Assembly: GCF_026212465.1 (NCBI RefSeq)
Contig: NC_080053.1
Span: 19,505,273 to 19,569,272 of the forward strand
Reading direction: 5' to 3'
DNA: 64,000 bases
Source: Amaranthus tricolor
Lineage: Eukaryota > Streptophyta > Magnoliopsida > Caryophyllales > Amaranthaceae
Position 1 is the first letter of the stretch. The number at the start of each line of letters is the position of its first letter. The translations under genes and the position numbers were made by a program. This document shows, one piece after another, positions 35,071 to 46,795 of the stretch. Below the pieces are notes generated by a model, which searched no databases, was not told the origin of the DNA, and worked only from the letters and a program-made list of their open reading frames with translations.

Positions 35071-36610
35071 ATTTACATAAACTAAATTAGCATTATCGGT
35101 GGTTCTTGTTGATATTTTAAAACCATGCTAAAAACCTTCTTGTCTTGCAAGAAAATTTATCTGAATTCTGTATATCGAGTGATAAGCAAAAGTAGATTGA
35201 AGGTATCGTAAAAAAAAGTATTCAAAAAAGAATTATTTTATTCATTAAGATACTGGAACTGGAATATTGTATCACTTAGATATTTTTCCACGCAATATAT
35301 CAATATCAGTTGAACGGATGTAATAATAATAGAAGCAGAATTGAGATTAGTCTGGCATCATGCAACAGTACGACAGGAACTTGTTTTTCTTCTGCAAAAA
35401 AAATTAGTATTTCAAGTCAGAAAGCAGATGAAATTTCATTATGTCATCACTCATCATTATCAATCTAATATCCCGCTCGAAAAAAGAGTTCGGGGTGAGA
35501 AAAAGTAGCGGATAATCTATACCGGTATCCCTACAAAGAGAGAGCCAGAAGAATATAGTCAATTTTAGCCTAAAAAGGGAAAGCTCTGCACAATGAGAAC
35601 TATAAATAACATCGTTACCTAATTTCTAGTGATTTTATTAAATAATTTTCTCTTATTCATAGTTTCTAGTTTCTACTTTGTTGCAAAGGCTGCGGTTGAA
35701 ACCTATATGAATGCATGAAGCGTGTGCGTTAAATTTAAATGTATCCATTCGGGTCAAATTAAAGAGATCATCAGAAATGATCGACACGACAGGTAAGAGA
35801 CCCGAGTATTAATATGAAACTTAATTAGCATGTTAACCAAGTTTGCAACAAAACTCGAAAATGACCAAAGTGGAAACACCTTAATCCAAATCCAACCCAA
35901 TGACCTAAATGAATAACCATAGTGCAAATATAAGACCACATCACTGAATCGCGATCGTATTGTAAAGGTTTTTGAGTTTAACGCAACCAATATATAGGTC
36001 GTGTTGACCGCAAACTCATCCATATATTGACCATGAAATCTGTTTCGGGAACGTGACCGAAATCATACTTTTGCAATATGTCAATCATTTGTTGCTTCAG
36101 CTAGGTTTATATAAGATCTAAGCACAAAATTCATTTCTTTTAACGTCGGTTTGATTGTTGGTACTAAATTGTGATGAAAATAATTTTTCGTGTAAATTTT
36201 TATGAAATATATGTAGTATTATGTTATATCTGTGGTGATGAAAAAGTTGATATTAAAAAGTTTTTTTTTCACAATTTTTCATTACCACCTAATGCATCCT
36301 CTATTATTATTATTTTTTTTCGAAGAACAAGAAGAAAAAATTTTATGGCCATGCTTCTTGTGAAAAAGTTTCTTTTTCTCAATTTTTTCATTACCACCTA
36401 TTATGAAAAAAAATGAGATGATTGAAGTACAAGAAAAATGACCAACAAAATTTGTCGAGAGATTTTATCACCAATAAAATTATTATATTTCTATTATTAT
36501 ATTCACCATTTAATATCAACTATCAAACTTCATTCAATTTTCTAGTGCTTAGGACCAAAAATTTATAGCCTTTTAATTTCATATTATTAATCTATTTTAA
36601 ATCACAAATT
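35071..36610. other. Intergenic AT-rich sequence
   Basis: No gene recognised. Near 36,245-36,420 a poly-T/AAAAAGTTTCTTTTT segment with TTTTTCATTACCACCTA occurs twice (36,278 and 36,387), a local duplication. Confidence 0.5.
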
Positions 36611-36612
36611 CT

Positions 36613-37312
36613 TACTTGAGACCGTCTATATAAAAGATACGTCTCAAATGGGCCGGCCCATTATTACTAAAAAACAACTACTAAAAAAACACGTGTTGAT
36701 TAATCCTATTTGGAGTTGGTATTATAATCAATTGAAGTTGGTATTATAGCCTATTAGAGTTCGTATTATAACCTGTTAAAGTTGCTATGTGGAGTTCGTG
36801 TTATAACCCATTAAAGTTGGTATTTAGAGTTGGTATTATAACCTCTTTTGAGTTTTTGTTATAACATATTGGCATTGGTATTATAACCTATTAGAGTTGG
36901 TATTATAACCTACTAAAGTTGGTAATACCAACTCTAATAGATTATAATAGGTTATAATAGGTTAAAATGCCAACTTCAAATACCAACTTTATTAAGTTAT
37001 AATACCAACTCTAATAGGTTATAATACGAACTTCAATAGATTATAATACGAACTTCAATAGGTTATAACACTAACTCCAAATAGGTTATGATACCAACTC
37101 CAAATACTAACTTTATTAAGTTATAACACCAACTCTAAATCCCAATTTTAATAGGTTATAATACCAACTTCAATAGGTTATAACACCAACTCTAAATAGG
37201 GTCAAATGTGCGCGTTGATTTTTAGGTTTTTCTCTTTTTTTTAATTGTTGGACGTGGGCCTGGAGAGTCAGAGTCGTCTCTTATAAAGATGGTCTCTCGG
37301 GAGAGGCACTGA
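36613..37312. mobile_element. Foldback element with palindromic termini and inverted repeat arrays
   Basis: The left end (CTTGAGACCGTCTATATAAA, then AGATACGTCTCAAATGGGCC) matches the reverse complement of the right end (CGAGAGACCATCTTTATAAG, then AGACGACTC, then ...AGGCCC) over about 45 bp. Inside, units of GAGTTGGTATTATAACCTAT type run forward from about 36,705 to 36,925. They then turn over at a near-perfect palindrome (GTTGGTAATACCAAC, about 36,918-36,932) and run in reverse to about 37,200. The whole 700 bp can fold into one hairpin. No coding capacity. Confidence 0.85.
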
Positions 37313-37460
37313 TATTAAATTGACTCCTTTAACTCTATGCACTTCTTATATATCTACATGAAGTTGTATTGTTATTTGCTGCCAAGGGTCAATCGAAAAC
37401 AACTCCTTTAATTTGTTATTGGAAGCCACGTGAGGTTATTGGTAAAAAGAGATATTGTAA

Positions 37461-38036
37461 GAGCTATCACAATGGTGAGGAATTTTTATTTGAGGGGAAT
37501 TTTTTTTTGGTAAAAATGACTTTATTAGTGAATACTAAAAAAAACACTCAAATTTATCTAAAAGATAACTTAATTTGAGGAAATTTTTGGGATTTCCTCA
37601 TAGTGAGCCCCACCATTAATATAAAGAAAAACACTCATTTTTTTTATTTTTGAACGTGCAATTTCTAAATTTTAAAGACTTCAAAAATTAAAATATATCA
37701 TCATTCAGAAAAAAATTTTCTATAAATAGACACCCATTTTTCTATTTTTTGACACACTGCAAAAACTACCTTCTCTAATTTCAAAAAATTAGTGTTCAAA
37801 TGGTTTGATGTTTACATAATTAATTTGATCTTTTTATTTTTAATTTTTTTGTGGTATAAGTATTTTGTGGTATAAGTATTCTCTATAAATTATTTTTTGT
37901 GAGGAAACTTTTCTTCCTTATGAATGAGATAAACTTAAATGATAAAAATTTTCACATACAAAATCTAATGTAGATGAGAAGGAAAGTATAAAGAGAGATT
38001 GGTGAGAAAATTTTTTCCTCATCATTGAGAGTGCTC
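37461..38036. mobile_element. Tourist-like MITE with TAA target duplication
   Basis: The terminus GAGCTATCACAATGGTGAGG pairs with the reverse complement of the other end, GAGCACTCTCAATGATGAGG. It is flanked by TAA on both sides (37,458-37,460 and 38,037-38,039), the 3-bp duplication typical of PIF/Harbinger-derived Tourist MITEs. 576 bp, no coding capacity. Confidence 0.85.
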
Positions 38037-38137
38037 TAACTAAGCTGGGATTTGGCCAAGCATAGTCTGCAATTTCCAAGTCAAAATTGTTGTCATGCTC
38101 AAAAAACAAGGTCACATCTTATAGTGTTGGCCGTAGT

Positions 38138-38270
38138 AATGGTAAAAAAAAACTGCATTTCGGTATTATTAGGGGACACTTTTTGATTTCGACCGATATT
38201 ACGATAAACACATCACTTCCGTATCAGTATCACTCTTTTTCATTATCGCATTTTTACACTGTCCCACCTG
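38138..38270. repeat. Dispersed repeat, copy 2
   Basis: Related to 32,862-33,000 (see that entry); here between the Tourist MITE and the NOI exon. Confidence 0.5.
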
Positions 38271-38422
38271 TCTCTTTGGCTTAGTTTCCTTTGGATTTAG
38301 TCCTAATTCTTAAGTAGTAATTAAACCCGAACCATGATCAACTCTACTTCGTAAATGCAGCAGCACTAATGTTAATTTGTAGGTTACTAATTAGTAATTA
38401 ATGTAAGAGTGAAAAGCCTTAC

Positions 38423-38659
38423 CATGACGGAATCTGCATCTTTGTGATGATCAAATTCATATCCAGGATTATGTTGAACAATCAGCTCCGTTTCATCACC
38501 AAGACTCAGATGTCTAACATCGTTCTTCACCTGTTTTCGGTGTGCTCGTGCTTGCCCGAACACCATAGAATAGTTTGGACTTGTATTTCCTTTCTGTTCC
38601 CATGCTCCAAACTGAGGTACTGCCTTCCACTTCTTATTCTGCATTTTTTCCACTTTCAT
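38423..38659 (-). CDS. RIN4/NOI-motif exon, partial gene
   Basis: Minus-strand exon of up to 79 codons from ATG 38,659-38,657 to a donor GTAAGG just below 38,423. It contains KAVPQFGAWEQKGN followed by YSMVFGQARAHRKQ. This matches the NOI motif (VPxFGxW ... Y...F..AR) of RIN4-like plant proteins, which is the site cut by AvrRpt2-type effectors and occurs in small membrane-associated immune regulators. The ATG could instead follow an acceptor (CTAAAG), so it may not be the first exon. I could not find the final exon, in which such proteins usually end with a Cys-rich, acylated tail. The gene may continue outside what I can resolve or be a fragment. Confidence 0.5.
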
Positions 38660-40083
38660 TCTTTAGATAATTGTGCGCATGTGTATATCTTACAAAACAA
38701 TGCAACTTCCAATGACTCCCGCCAACGACAAGGTCTAGGAAAGGTGTGAGAGGAGGCAGACTAATACCCTCATCACGAATGATAAATTAGTTGACAGGCT
38801 TGTACACAACAAGACCCGCATAAGATGAGAGTTGACTGCACATAAATCCGATAAGATACATCCTAAAACCAATTGGTAATAAGAGTAGCCCATCAAACTT
38901 ATATGTTAGCCAACCTCTCTATAATTGTTCGACTGAGATCACATGGGGGTTATTTTTCCAACAACAAGGAGATAACAATCTAAAGGATCCCCTCAGCTCA
39001 AGTCTAGCATATGAGGACCCCGCCCTACAAAGAAAAAACAAAAAAAACAGAAAGCTGGAAATATGAAAAACATATGAACAACACCATGGTTCGTTTACTG
39101 AATAATGAAATAATTGAATGTAATTTTATTGTAATGCAAATTTATTAGAGTTGATCATGGTTCCGTTCAATTTCTTGTATGTTTAGGTTGATTGAATTGA
39201 CTTACTTTGCCATGGCGTTCCATGGGAACGGAGCAAAGAATGATGTGATAGATTAGTTATTATGCATAAATATGAGATTAGGATATTTTCTTTCTAATTA
39301 TAGGGATATTTATTTGTGTTTCTGCTTAATTAACGATAAATATATATTTTTCATGAGATTATGAAAGGAAGGAGATTTCCTATTTATGTTTCTCTAAAGG
39401 GTGATTATTGGTTGGATCTCATTCCTAGATAACTTAGGGAAGCCTTATAATGACTTTGGATTGATTGGGTATTGTATCAGAATTACGTAGTACGAGATAT
39501 GTGTTGTATCTACACTTCAAAATTAACACGTATTACCTCATACTCAGTTAGTTTAAACCTATGTTGAAATTTTGGTATTGTACAATGGAGTATGATAAGT
39601 TAAGTCTTTAAGTGAATTGTCCTAAAGTCCTATTTGTTTAGCCATCATCTTTATTGTTGAATTTGATTGTTGTCCAAAGGAATTCTTTCGTGTACCTTTT
39701 CACCCGATCTAGAAAGGTGCACCTTTTGGATATGATTTCATACTTGCCATTAATAATTACATTATTTATGGAGTTTATGCGGCCTTTCTAACAACTTAGA
39801 AAAACCTATACCCCTCGGATGCAACCATGGTGGTGTCTACATAGGAGGAGATTTATGACGTTGATGGGTGGTGGCTGGATGTTCAAGGGTGAGCCCCGTT
39901 TTCAGTCCTTATCCGACCTATTTTTAGAAAGGTTAGGAGAGGATCGGGCTGAAAGTCGGTTGAGCTGAAAATAGGCTATATTCCTATTAAAATGTATTGG
40001 ATTTTAAATGGGTTTGAATATGAATTGAAAAAGGCCTTGCAACTGTAGAAATATGGGCTAAAAATGGGTTGAAGAATCACTAG
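38660..40083. other. Intergenic sequence
   Basis: No gene recognised. Text at 38,710-38,790 (TCCCGCCAACGACAAGGTCT, then AGGAAAGGTGTGAG) is moderately GC-rich and might belong to a short interspersed element. From 39,890 to 40,080 the wording (GGGCTGAAAGTCGGTTGAGC, AAATGGGTTTGAATATG) resembles degenerate hAT subterminal sequence. Confidence 0.4.
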
Positions 40084-40491
40084 TAGGGGGTGTTTAATGA
40101 GTCGGGCCTCCATTTTGAACCCATATCCAGCCTGTTAATTTAGAAGTGTATTGTAAGGGCAGAGTTGAAAATTAATCGAATCAAAAACATACTCAACTAT
40201 AATCAAAATGAAGCGGGCTATAAAAGTACTTAATAAAAGTTGAAAACGGACCCTTTTAAATAGCATAATTAATATATAATCTAATTGTTATAAATGACAA
40301 TGCCAATAGCGATTATTAACGTTTCTATAACTTATTACTATAAATGATAATTTCATTATTAAAAATTAATCAAATTATAATAATTTTAAGTAATAAACGT
40401 GGCTCGGATCGAGCTGGTCGGAGCTTTTAAAACCCGGCTCATATGCACTTGAGCTCGACCCGCCTCTTATCCAACCCATTTAACACCCCTA
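40084..40491. mobile_element. Short non-autonomous hAT-type element
   Basis: Starts TAGGGGGTGTTTAATGAGTC; the reverse complement of the end reads TAGGGGTGTTAAATGGGTTG. The subterminal text is GGGCC/CGGGT-rich, as in plant hAT elements. Eight-base flanks ATCACTAG and ATCACCAT agree at six positions, consistent with a decayed 8-bp duplication. 408 bp, no coding capacity. Confidence 0.65.
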
Positions 40492-40816
40492 ATCACCATC
40501 AATTCCCACATAAAATCACATGACCATGTGCGTACAGTAGTCATGTCTAGTAACTTTGCAATGCAGACTCTACTATTACTTTTCTCCATTAATATTAACA
40601 AAATTAAGAATTAATTAATTTGACTTAATATGCATTATAGATCATCTAAGAGCAAGATTGATTGTATTATACAATCTTCGTAAGAAAGAATCACAAGTCA
40701 GAGCTGTGTGCCTGTGCAACAACTGTGTTTTTAAGATTCCTCATTTGAATCAAAATTATATTTGTGCGTGACATTTAATTATGCAAATATGATACAATTG
40801 AGATTACACCAAAAAT

Positions 40817-41026
40817 TGTGAGAGGTTACAGGAAGAATACAGCCATAGCATATTATGAAAAGAAGAGAAAGAAAGCATGTAAAGTGTTTGTCATTATTTC
40901 GTGGGTAAAAGGAAGGGTAAAACCCTTTTTTATATAAGTGTCTGTTGAAGTTGTTATAACAAACAATCCAGTCGGCAAGAAACCAAGAATTACTACAAAA
41001 TGAGAAAACCGAAATACATTCTTATC
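40817..41026 (-). repeat. 3' LTR of third Copia
   Basis: 210 bp, with the polypurine tract complement immediately to its right. Confidence 0.92.
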
Positions 41027-44000
41027 AGCCCCTCAAACTTGGCTGGGGAAGACATGCCAAGTTTGGTTAACAAATGACGAAATTGAGCAGAAGGAATAAC
41101 TTTAGTGAATACATCAACTAATAGGGATGAAGTGGGAAGGTATATCAACTGTAAAAGACCCTCAATGACCTTGTCACGGGTAAAGTGGCAATCAATCTCC
41201 AAGTGTTTGGTGCGTTCATGAAACACCAGATTCTGAGCAATATGAATTGCAGAAATGTTTTCACAATGTAGAGTAACAGGACGTAAGGAATGTAGACCAA
41301 GTTCCTCAAGAAGTCGAACAACCCAGACAACTTCGGAGCATGCACTAGCCATGGAGCGATACTCAGCCTCAGAGCAGGATTTGGAAACCGTGGCTTGCGT
41401 TTTAGACTTCCAACTAATGGGTGACCGTCCAAGAAGAAGAAAAAAACCAGAAATGGAACGTCTAGTTTCGGGGCATGCCCCCCAATCGGAATCAGAATAC
41501 GCTTGGAGAGTTAACTGATTAGAGGCTAAAAGAAGAATGCCCTTCTCTAAGGTGGCAGATAAGTAACCAAGCGTATGTTTAACAACTTCAAAGTGTGCAG
41601 TAGTTGGGTTTTGCATATGTTGGCTAAGTGTTTGGACTACATAAGAGAGATCGGGACGGGTGTGAGTTAAGAAGTTTAATTTACCAACCAAGCTGTGGTA
41701 TAAAGTGGGATTGGGTAATAAGGGAGAATCATTGGAGGATAGTTTGTGGTTTAAGGGAAGAGGAGTAAAATGTGGTGTAAGGGGAGAAATATCAGTATCT
41801 CTGAGCAGTTCCTTACTAAACTTTTGTTGAGTAACAATAATACCATTAGCAGAATATGTAAGCTCAAGACCAAGGAAGACACTCAATCGACCAATTAGGT
41901 CCTTTATATTGAAAATATTATGCAAATGAGACTTCAAGTGAGAGATGAGAGAAACATTTTTTCCAATAACGATGATGTCATCCACATATATGGCAACAAT
42001 ATTAATGGAATCATGAGCCTTGTGAGTGAATAAAGAATAATCCAGCTTTGACTGAGTAAAATCCTAAGAAATAAGCTAATTAGTAAGTTTGGCAAACCAT
42101 TGGCGGGATACCTATTTTAGACCATAAACGGACTTGCGGAGCTTGCAAACCATATTAGGAGGATAAGATAAACCATTAGGCACTAACATATAAACATCTT
42201 CATGAAGATCCCCGCGCAAAAAAGCATTATTAACGTCGAGCTGATGTAAAGGCCATTTATGAGAAGCAGCAAGTGCAAGTATAGCCTTTGGCCACAAAAC
42301 AATGGGGAAAATGGGGGAAAATGTCTCATGAAAATCAACTCCATATTCCTGTGTATAGCCTTTGGCCATAAGACAAGCCTTGTACCTTTCTAAAGAACCA
42401 TCAGCCTTTAACTTGATTTTATAAACCCACTTGCAACCAACAGTTTTCTTGCCAATAGGAAGGGGAACAAGATCCCATGTATGATTAGCTTAAAGAGCTT
42501 GAAATTTAGTGTCCATAGCCTTAACCCACAAAGGATCTTGAGCTGCTAGTTTATAAGATTTGGGTTCAAGCCATTGACTGTGAGAGGATAATAGGGACTG
42601 GTGAGAAGCAGGAAGGGAGGTGAAATGAACTAGGTTGCACCAGTGAGTAGTGATACAAACGAAGTCCTGAAGAAGGGAGGGAGGTTTGTGTACACGAGTA
42701 GATTTGTATGTAGGAGCAAAAGGTAAGAAAGGTGCATGAGATAGATCAACAACTAAAGGTAAAGTAGGTGGAAAAGAGGAGGAAGTGAAATGGGAGAAAT
42801 TAGAGGAGTCAGAAGAGGCTGGTGTAGTAGGAGATAGAGGACAGGAGGTAGAAGCTGGGGATACAGGAGACGATGTAGCATTAGTAGGTGGGGTAGGAAC
42901 GTGTACAGGAGAATTAGTAGGTGGGGTATCATTAGTAGGGGAAATGAGAAAAGAAGTAGGTGGAAGAAAAGAGTCATCATAGTGGGGAATAGGAGTATGA
43001 GCTGGTAGATAAAAGGTAGAGAAAGGAAAGGTAGGAGGACTGGTAGAGTGATAAGGGAAATGATGTTCCTGAAAAAGTAACATCTCTAGAAAAGACTATG
43101 GAATTAGTGGTAGGGTTGTATGTTTTGTAGGCCTTTTGTGTAAGAGAGTAGCCTATGAAAATAGAGATGTCAGCTCTAGAATGCAATTTGGATCTATTAT
43201 GTTTGGAAGTAGAGACAAAGCACAAGCAGCCAAAAGATTTAAGGTGAGAGAGATTGGGTTTTTCACCATATAGTTTTTCATAGAGGGAAGTATTACCCAA
43301 AACAGGTAAAGGGGATCCATTAATAAGGTAAACAACAATTTGAACACATTCACCCCATAAATAGATGGGGAGATTGAATTGAAAAGAAAGGGCATGAGCA
43401 ACTTTTAATAAGTGTCGATGCTTGCGTTCAACAACCCCATTTGGTTGAGGGGTGTCTCGACAAGAAGTCTAATGAATAATACCATGAAGAAGGTAAAAGC
43501 GTTTAGAGTCACCGTCACCGAGAAGTTTGATAATGATTAGTGCGAATGGCCAGAATTTTTGAATGAAACTGAGTGTTCATATATGCATAAAAATGCTGGA
43601 AAAATAAAATGTAGTAAGACCAAGTGCAGTAAGCACAATCAACAAACTTCTTGTGTTTAAAACCAGGTGGATAACCATTAATCTTGAAACACCTCTCAAT
43701 AGAATGACTATTAATATTGCAATGATCACAAAAATAGTTGGAGTTTCGATTGAAACCAACGCCAGGCTTATTCTTTGCATAAACTACAGAATCTTGAGAA
43801 TGAGGCTTTTAGAAGCGATTAGTTTTATGAGATCTATCATAAAAATGCTTCTTATTGATGGCAAATGCTAAGGATTCAGAAGGAGAATTAGTATTGAGGC
43901 GAGTGAGTTCCTTGTGCTTTTACTCGATATAACATATGATAGGCGATGGAAACATGTGGAAGTTTAGGTAGCATGAGTATATTAGTTTTAATCGAATTGT

Positions 44001-44658
44001 ACTGGTCATCAACCTTCATAAGAAAGCTCATGAGGTGTTGATCTTGTTGAAGCTTAAACACCTTTTTTGTTAAACCACAACTGCAACCTTTACAAGTACG
44101 TGTAGGTAAAGGATTAAGATTATCAAGTTCATCCCAAAGAGATTTCACCTTAATAAAATAGTCAATGATGCTCATATTGGCCTCTTGTGAAATATTAGAC
44201 AATTCTTCATGTAGAGAGCAAATCTATGCGGAAGTAGAGACTCCAAATCGTTCCTCCAGATCAGTCCAAATCTCTGAAGCATATTTGTTATACATGACAC
44301 TTTTGGCAACAACACAATCAAGCGAAGCAATAAGCCATCCAAGTACCATATTATTGCACCTCTCCCAAGCTTTCATATCTGAGGCATTATCTGATGGTTT
44401 AGGAAGTGTACCATCAACAAAGCGGAGTTTGTTCTTGGCTATTAATCCAATCATAACCGATCGCTTCCAATCACCAAAGCCATTGCCATCAAAAGGAGTG
44501 TTGACAAGTTTAGTACTAACATGGTCAGAAGGATGAAGATAGTATACTGATTCAGGTTTTTGAGTTAGATCAGTATAAATTTGTTGAGATACTTGATTAT
44601 TAGATGAAACGTGAGCAGAGGTTTCAGTCATGGTGAAGAAAAGAAAGAAATAATGCAA
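40993..44658 (-). pseudogene. Third Copia gag-pol remnant
   Basis: On the minus strand from 44,658: gag (MTETSAHVSSNNQ, then DGNGFGDWKRSVM, then the CTCG-like region) with a stop near 44,224. A zinc knuckle (CDHCNINSHSIERCF) lies near 43,700-43,740. The text then jumps to the integrase region around the second catalytic acidic residue (near 43,540), so protease and the first half of integrase are absent. The integrase C-terminal part (43,300-42,490) follows, then RT (42,490-41,985; [29 protein letters not shown]) and RNase H (to 40,993; SDSDWGACPETRRS, EAEYRSMA). Several stops and shifts are present, including after VYGLK at 42,112. Non-autonomous. Confidence 0.88.
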
Positions 44659-44767
44659 GAAAGGAAAAAGACAGATATGTTATGCCGAAATAAAGGAGAT
44701 GAAGAAGACATTACAAAAAATGGATAAACGAACCTATTTTTGCAACAAAGAACCTACTCTGATACCA

Positions 44768-44978
44768 TGTAAGAGGTTAGAGGAAGAACACAGCCATAGT
44801 ATATTATGAAAAGAAGAGAAAGATAGCATGCAAAGTATTTGTCATTATTCAGTGGGTAAAAGGAACGGTAAGACCCCCTTTTATACAAGTGTCTGTTGGA
44901 ATTGTTATAACAAACAATCCAGCTGGCAAAAAACCAAGAATTACTATAAAATAAGCAAATCGAAATACATTCTTATCA
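44768..44978 (-). repeat. 5' LTR of third Copia
   Basis: 211 bp, next to the tRNA primer-binding site complement (GATACCA, 44,761-44,767). Confidence 0.92.
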
Positions 44979-45308
44979 AAAATATTACAATTTTTTGGGG
45001 GAAATGGGCCGGACCAAGCTAGGTTTTGGAGCCCGGCCCATTTTTAGCATATTTTGCCTTTTAAAAGTATGTATCCAATTTGACTTTTTTTTTTTACAAT
45101 AGCCTAGTCTGTATCTGGCCCGCTAAACGCCCCTAGCGATTACTGGTTATTGCTCAGTTGGCCACAGAGATTATCCTAGCCCCTAGGGTTACAACTTCTC
45201 AACTTTTGGTTCTGCATTAGGCGTTGGAATACTCAAGTTGTCTTTTAATTGCTTGTCTTGATTTAGTCTAATATAGTTATAAATTATAATGTATAGATTT
45301 TTAGGCCC

Positions 45309-46723
45309 TTGTTTTCTTTAGATGGCGTTAATGCTTGTTTTTTTCAGAGCAAATTTTTTATGAAACAATCTCATTATATTGAGCTGTCCCAAATTCCTAT
45401 CGTACCTTTTTTGAGTGTTTTTTATGATGCAACTTTAAGATTTTCTGCTTCTCGTTATGTAACTTGCAACTCTTATGCACATGAGATTTTTGGGACTAGA
45501 TTATTGCTTGCCAACAACATGAGTGTCTCGATGATGAGGGTATGAGGAAAATGGTTACCAATATGATGGCAAAATATGACAAATATTATGGAAACATCGA
45601 TAATATCAATATTTTAGTGTTTGTAGCTTCTCCTTGACCCTAGGCATAAGTGGAATTATGTTGATTGGATTGTGCGTGCTTCATATGATGCCACAAAAGC
45701 TACTCTTGTCACTAAAGATTAAAATGGTTTTTCAAAATTTGTTTGATTCTTATTCTTATTCTACGCCTCCACCAAAGACAAGTGGAGCTACTTCCTCCAC
45801 TTTCACCTCTTCAACCTCTACCATTTTTACTCAAAGTGGGACTCAAGGAGTGGTGAAGGTGGACCTTATTGAACTAATGAATTCAAGATATCAAATGGAG
45901 ACAGGTTGTTCATTAACCAATCTAAACAAAAGTGATTTGGATAGGTATTTAGAAGATGCATGTGAACCTCATGATTCTAACATTGATATTTTACTATGGT
46001 GGAAAGATTAAACAAAAAGGTATCCCATTCTTCAAAAGATGGCTAAAGATGTGCTTGCTATACCTATTTCTACCGTTGCTTCTGAATCGGCTTTCAGTGC
46101 TGGTGGTCGTATTCTTGATGATTTTCGAACATCATTGACTCCAAAGATGGCCGAAGCCCTTATTTGCGCACAAGATTGGCTTCATATTTCTAGAACTCCT
46201 TTAGCAATAGAGGAGAGTTTGCTTGCACTTGAAGAAATGGAGGAAGGTTAGTATAAATTTTTAATTATTTTTCAATTGATTATTTAATATTTAAGAGTAA
46301 AAATATTTTTCCTTTAACCTTATATTGTTCGACTGTTCGTGCTCTTGGTTTAGGTAATGCATTAACTTTGGAGCATTCGGAGCTCATAATCGATGAAACT
46401 CTTGACGTCGTTGAAGATGATTAATGGAGTTTGAAGTTTCAACTTATAAATTTTAATCGCTTGCTTTTAGTTTATGGAATTATGAGTTTATGGAATTATA
46501 GTTGTATTTCAATTAACTAATGGTTGTATTTTAATAGTTTATGACTAATCAAGTTAAGTATTTTAATATTATTTGAATTATATATAAAAAAAATGTTAAA
46601 AGAAATAAGGGGAAAAAAAATAAAACCGGGTCGGATCCGGAACAGAATTTTAAGTATCCGGAAAACCGGGTACCCGATTTTTCGGAACCGGGTCGACCCG
46701 GTATCCGGTTTTGAACACCCCTA
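45309..46723 (+). pseudogene. hAT transposase remnant with right terminus
   Basis: The C-terminal half of a hAT transposase of the BED/RICESLEEPER type. A DUF4413-like region (YDATLRFSASRYVTCNSY, 45,340-45,540) is broken by frameshifts near 45,550-45,640. A LDPR-type segment and KMVFQNLFDSY follow, then the hAT dimerisation domain (DILLWWKD; LAIPISTVASESAFSAGGR; RTSLTPKMAEALICAQDWL, 45,985-46,245) with an in-frame TAA near 46,009. A short last exon, 46,354-46,424, follows a GT-AG intron. The right terminus at 46,620-46,723 is rich in CCGGGT/ACCCGG and ends GAACACCCCTA, the hAT TIR. The left terminus and BED finger are not seen. Confidence 0.8.
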
Positions 46724-46737
46724 CATAAAAGAATGAG

Positions 46738-46795
<58 letters not shown>

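Larger units (their letters stand above)
40817..44978 (-). mobile_element. Third Ty1-Copia retrotransposon (minus strand), internally deleted
   Basis: LTRs 40,817-41,026 and 44,768-44,978 (TGTRAGAGGTTA to TTCTTATCA). Target-site duplication AAAAT at 40,812-40,816 and 44,979-44,983. The primer-binding site on the minus strand starts TGGTATCAGAGTAGG (complement of 44,753-44,767), and the polypurine tract is the complement of GCCCCTCAAA at 41,027. The LTR copies differ at roughly 9% by eye. The element is 4,162 bp, shorter than a full Copia, because of an internal deletion. Confidence 0.93.

Noticed and set aside
35754..36023. Minus-strand 89-codon frame
   Set aside because: No family resemblance and no supporting splice or promoter context; intergenic AT-rich sequence.
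42490..43083. Pro/Ser-rich 197-codon frame as a host cell-wall protein
   Set aside because: It lies between integrase and RT inside the third Copia and matches the variable linker of Copia polyproteins.
45100..45135. Possible left end of the hAT element (CTAAACGCCCCTAGCG)
   Set aside because: Oriented like a right-hand hAT end, and no partner or 8-bp duplication was found, so it was not used to delimit the hAT remnant.
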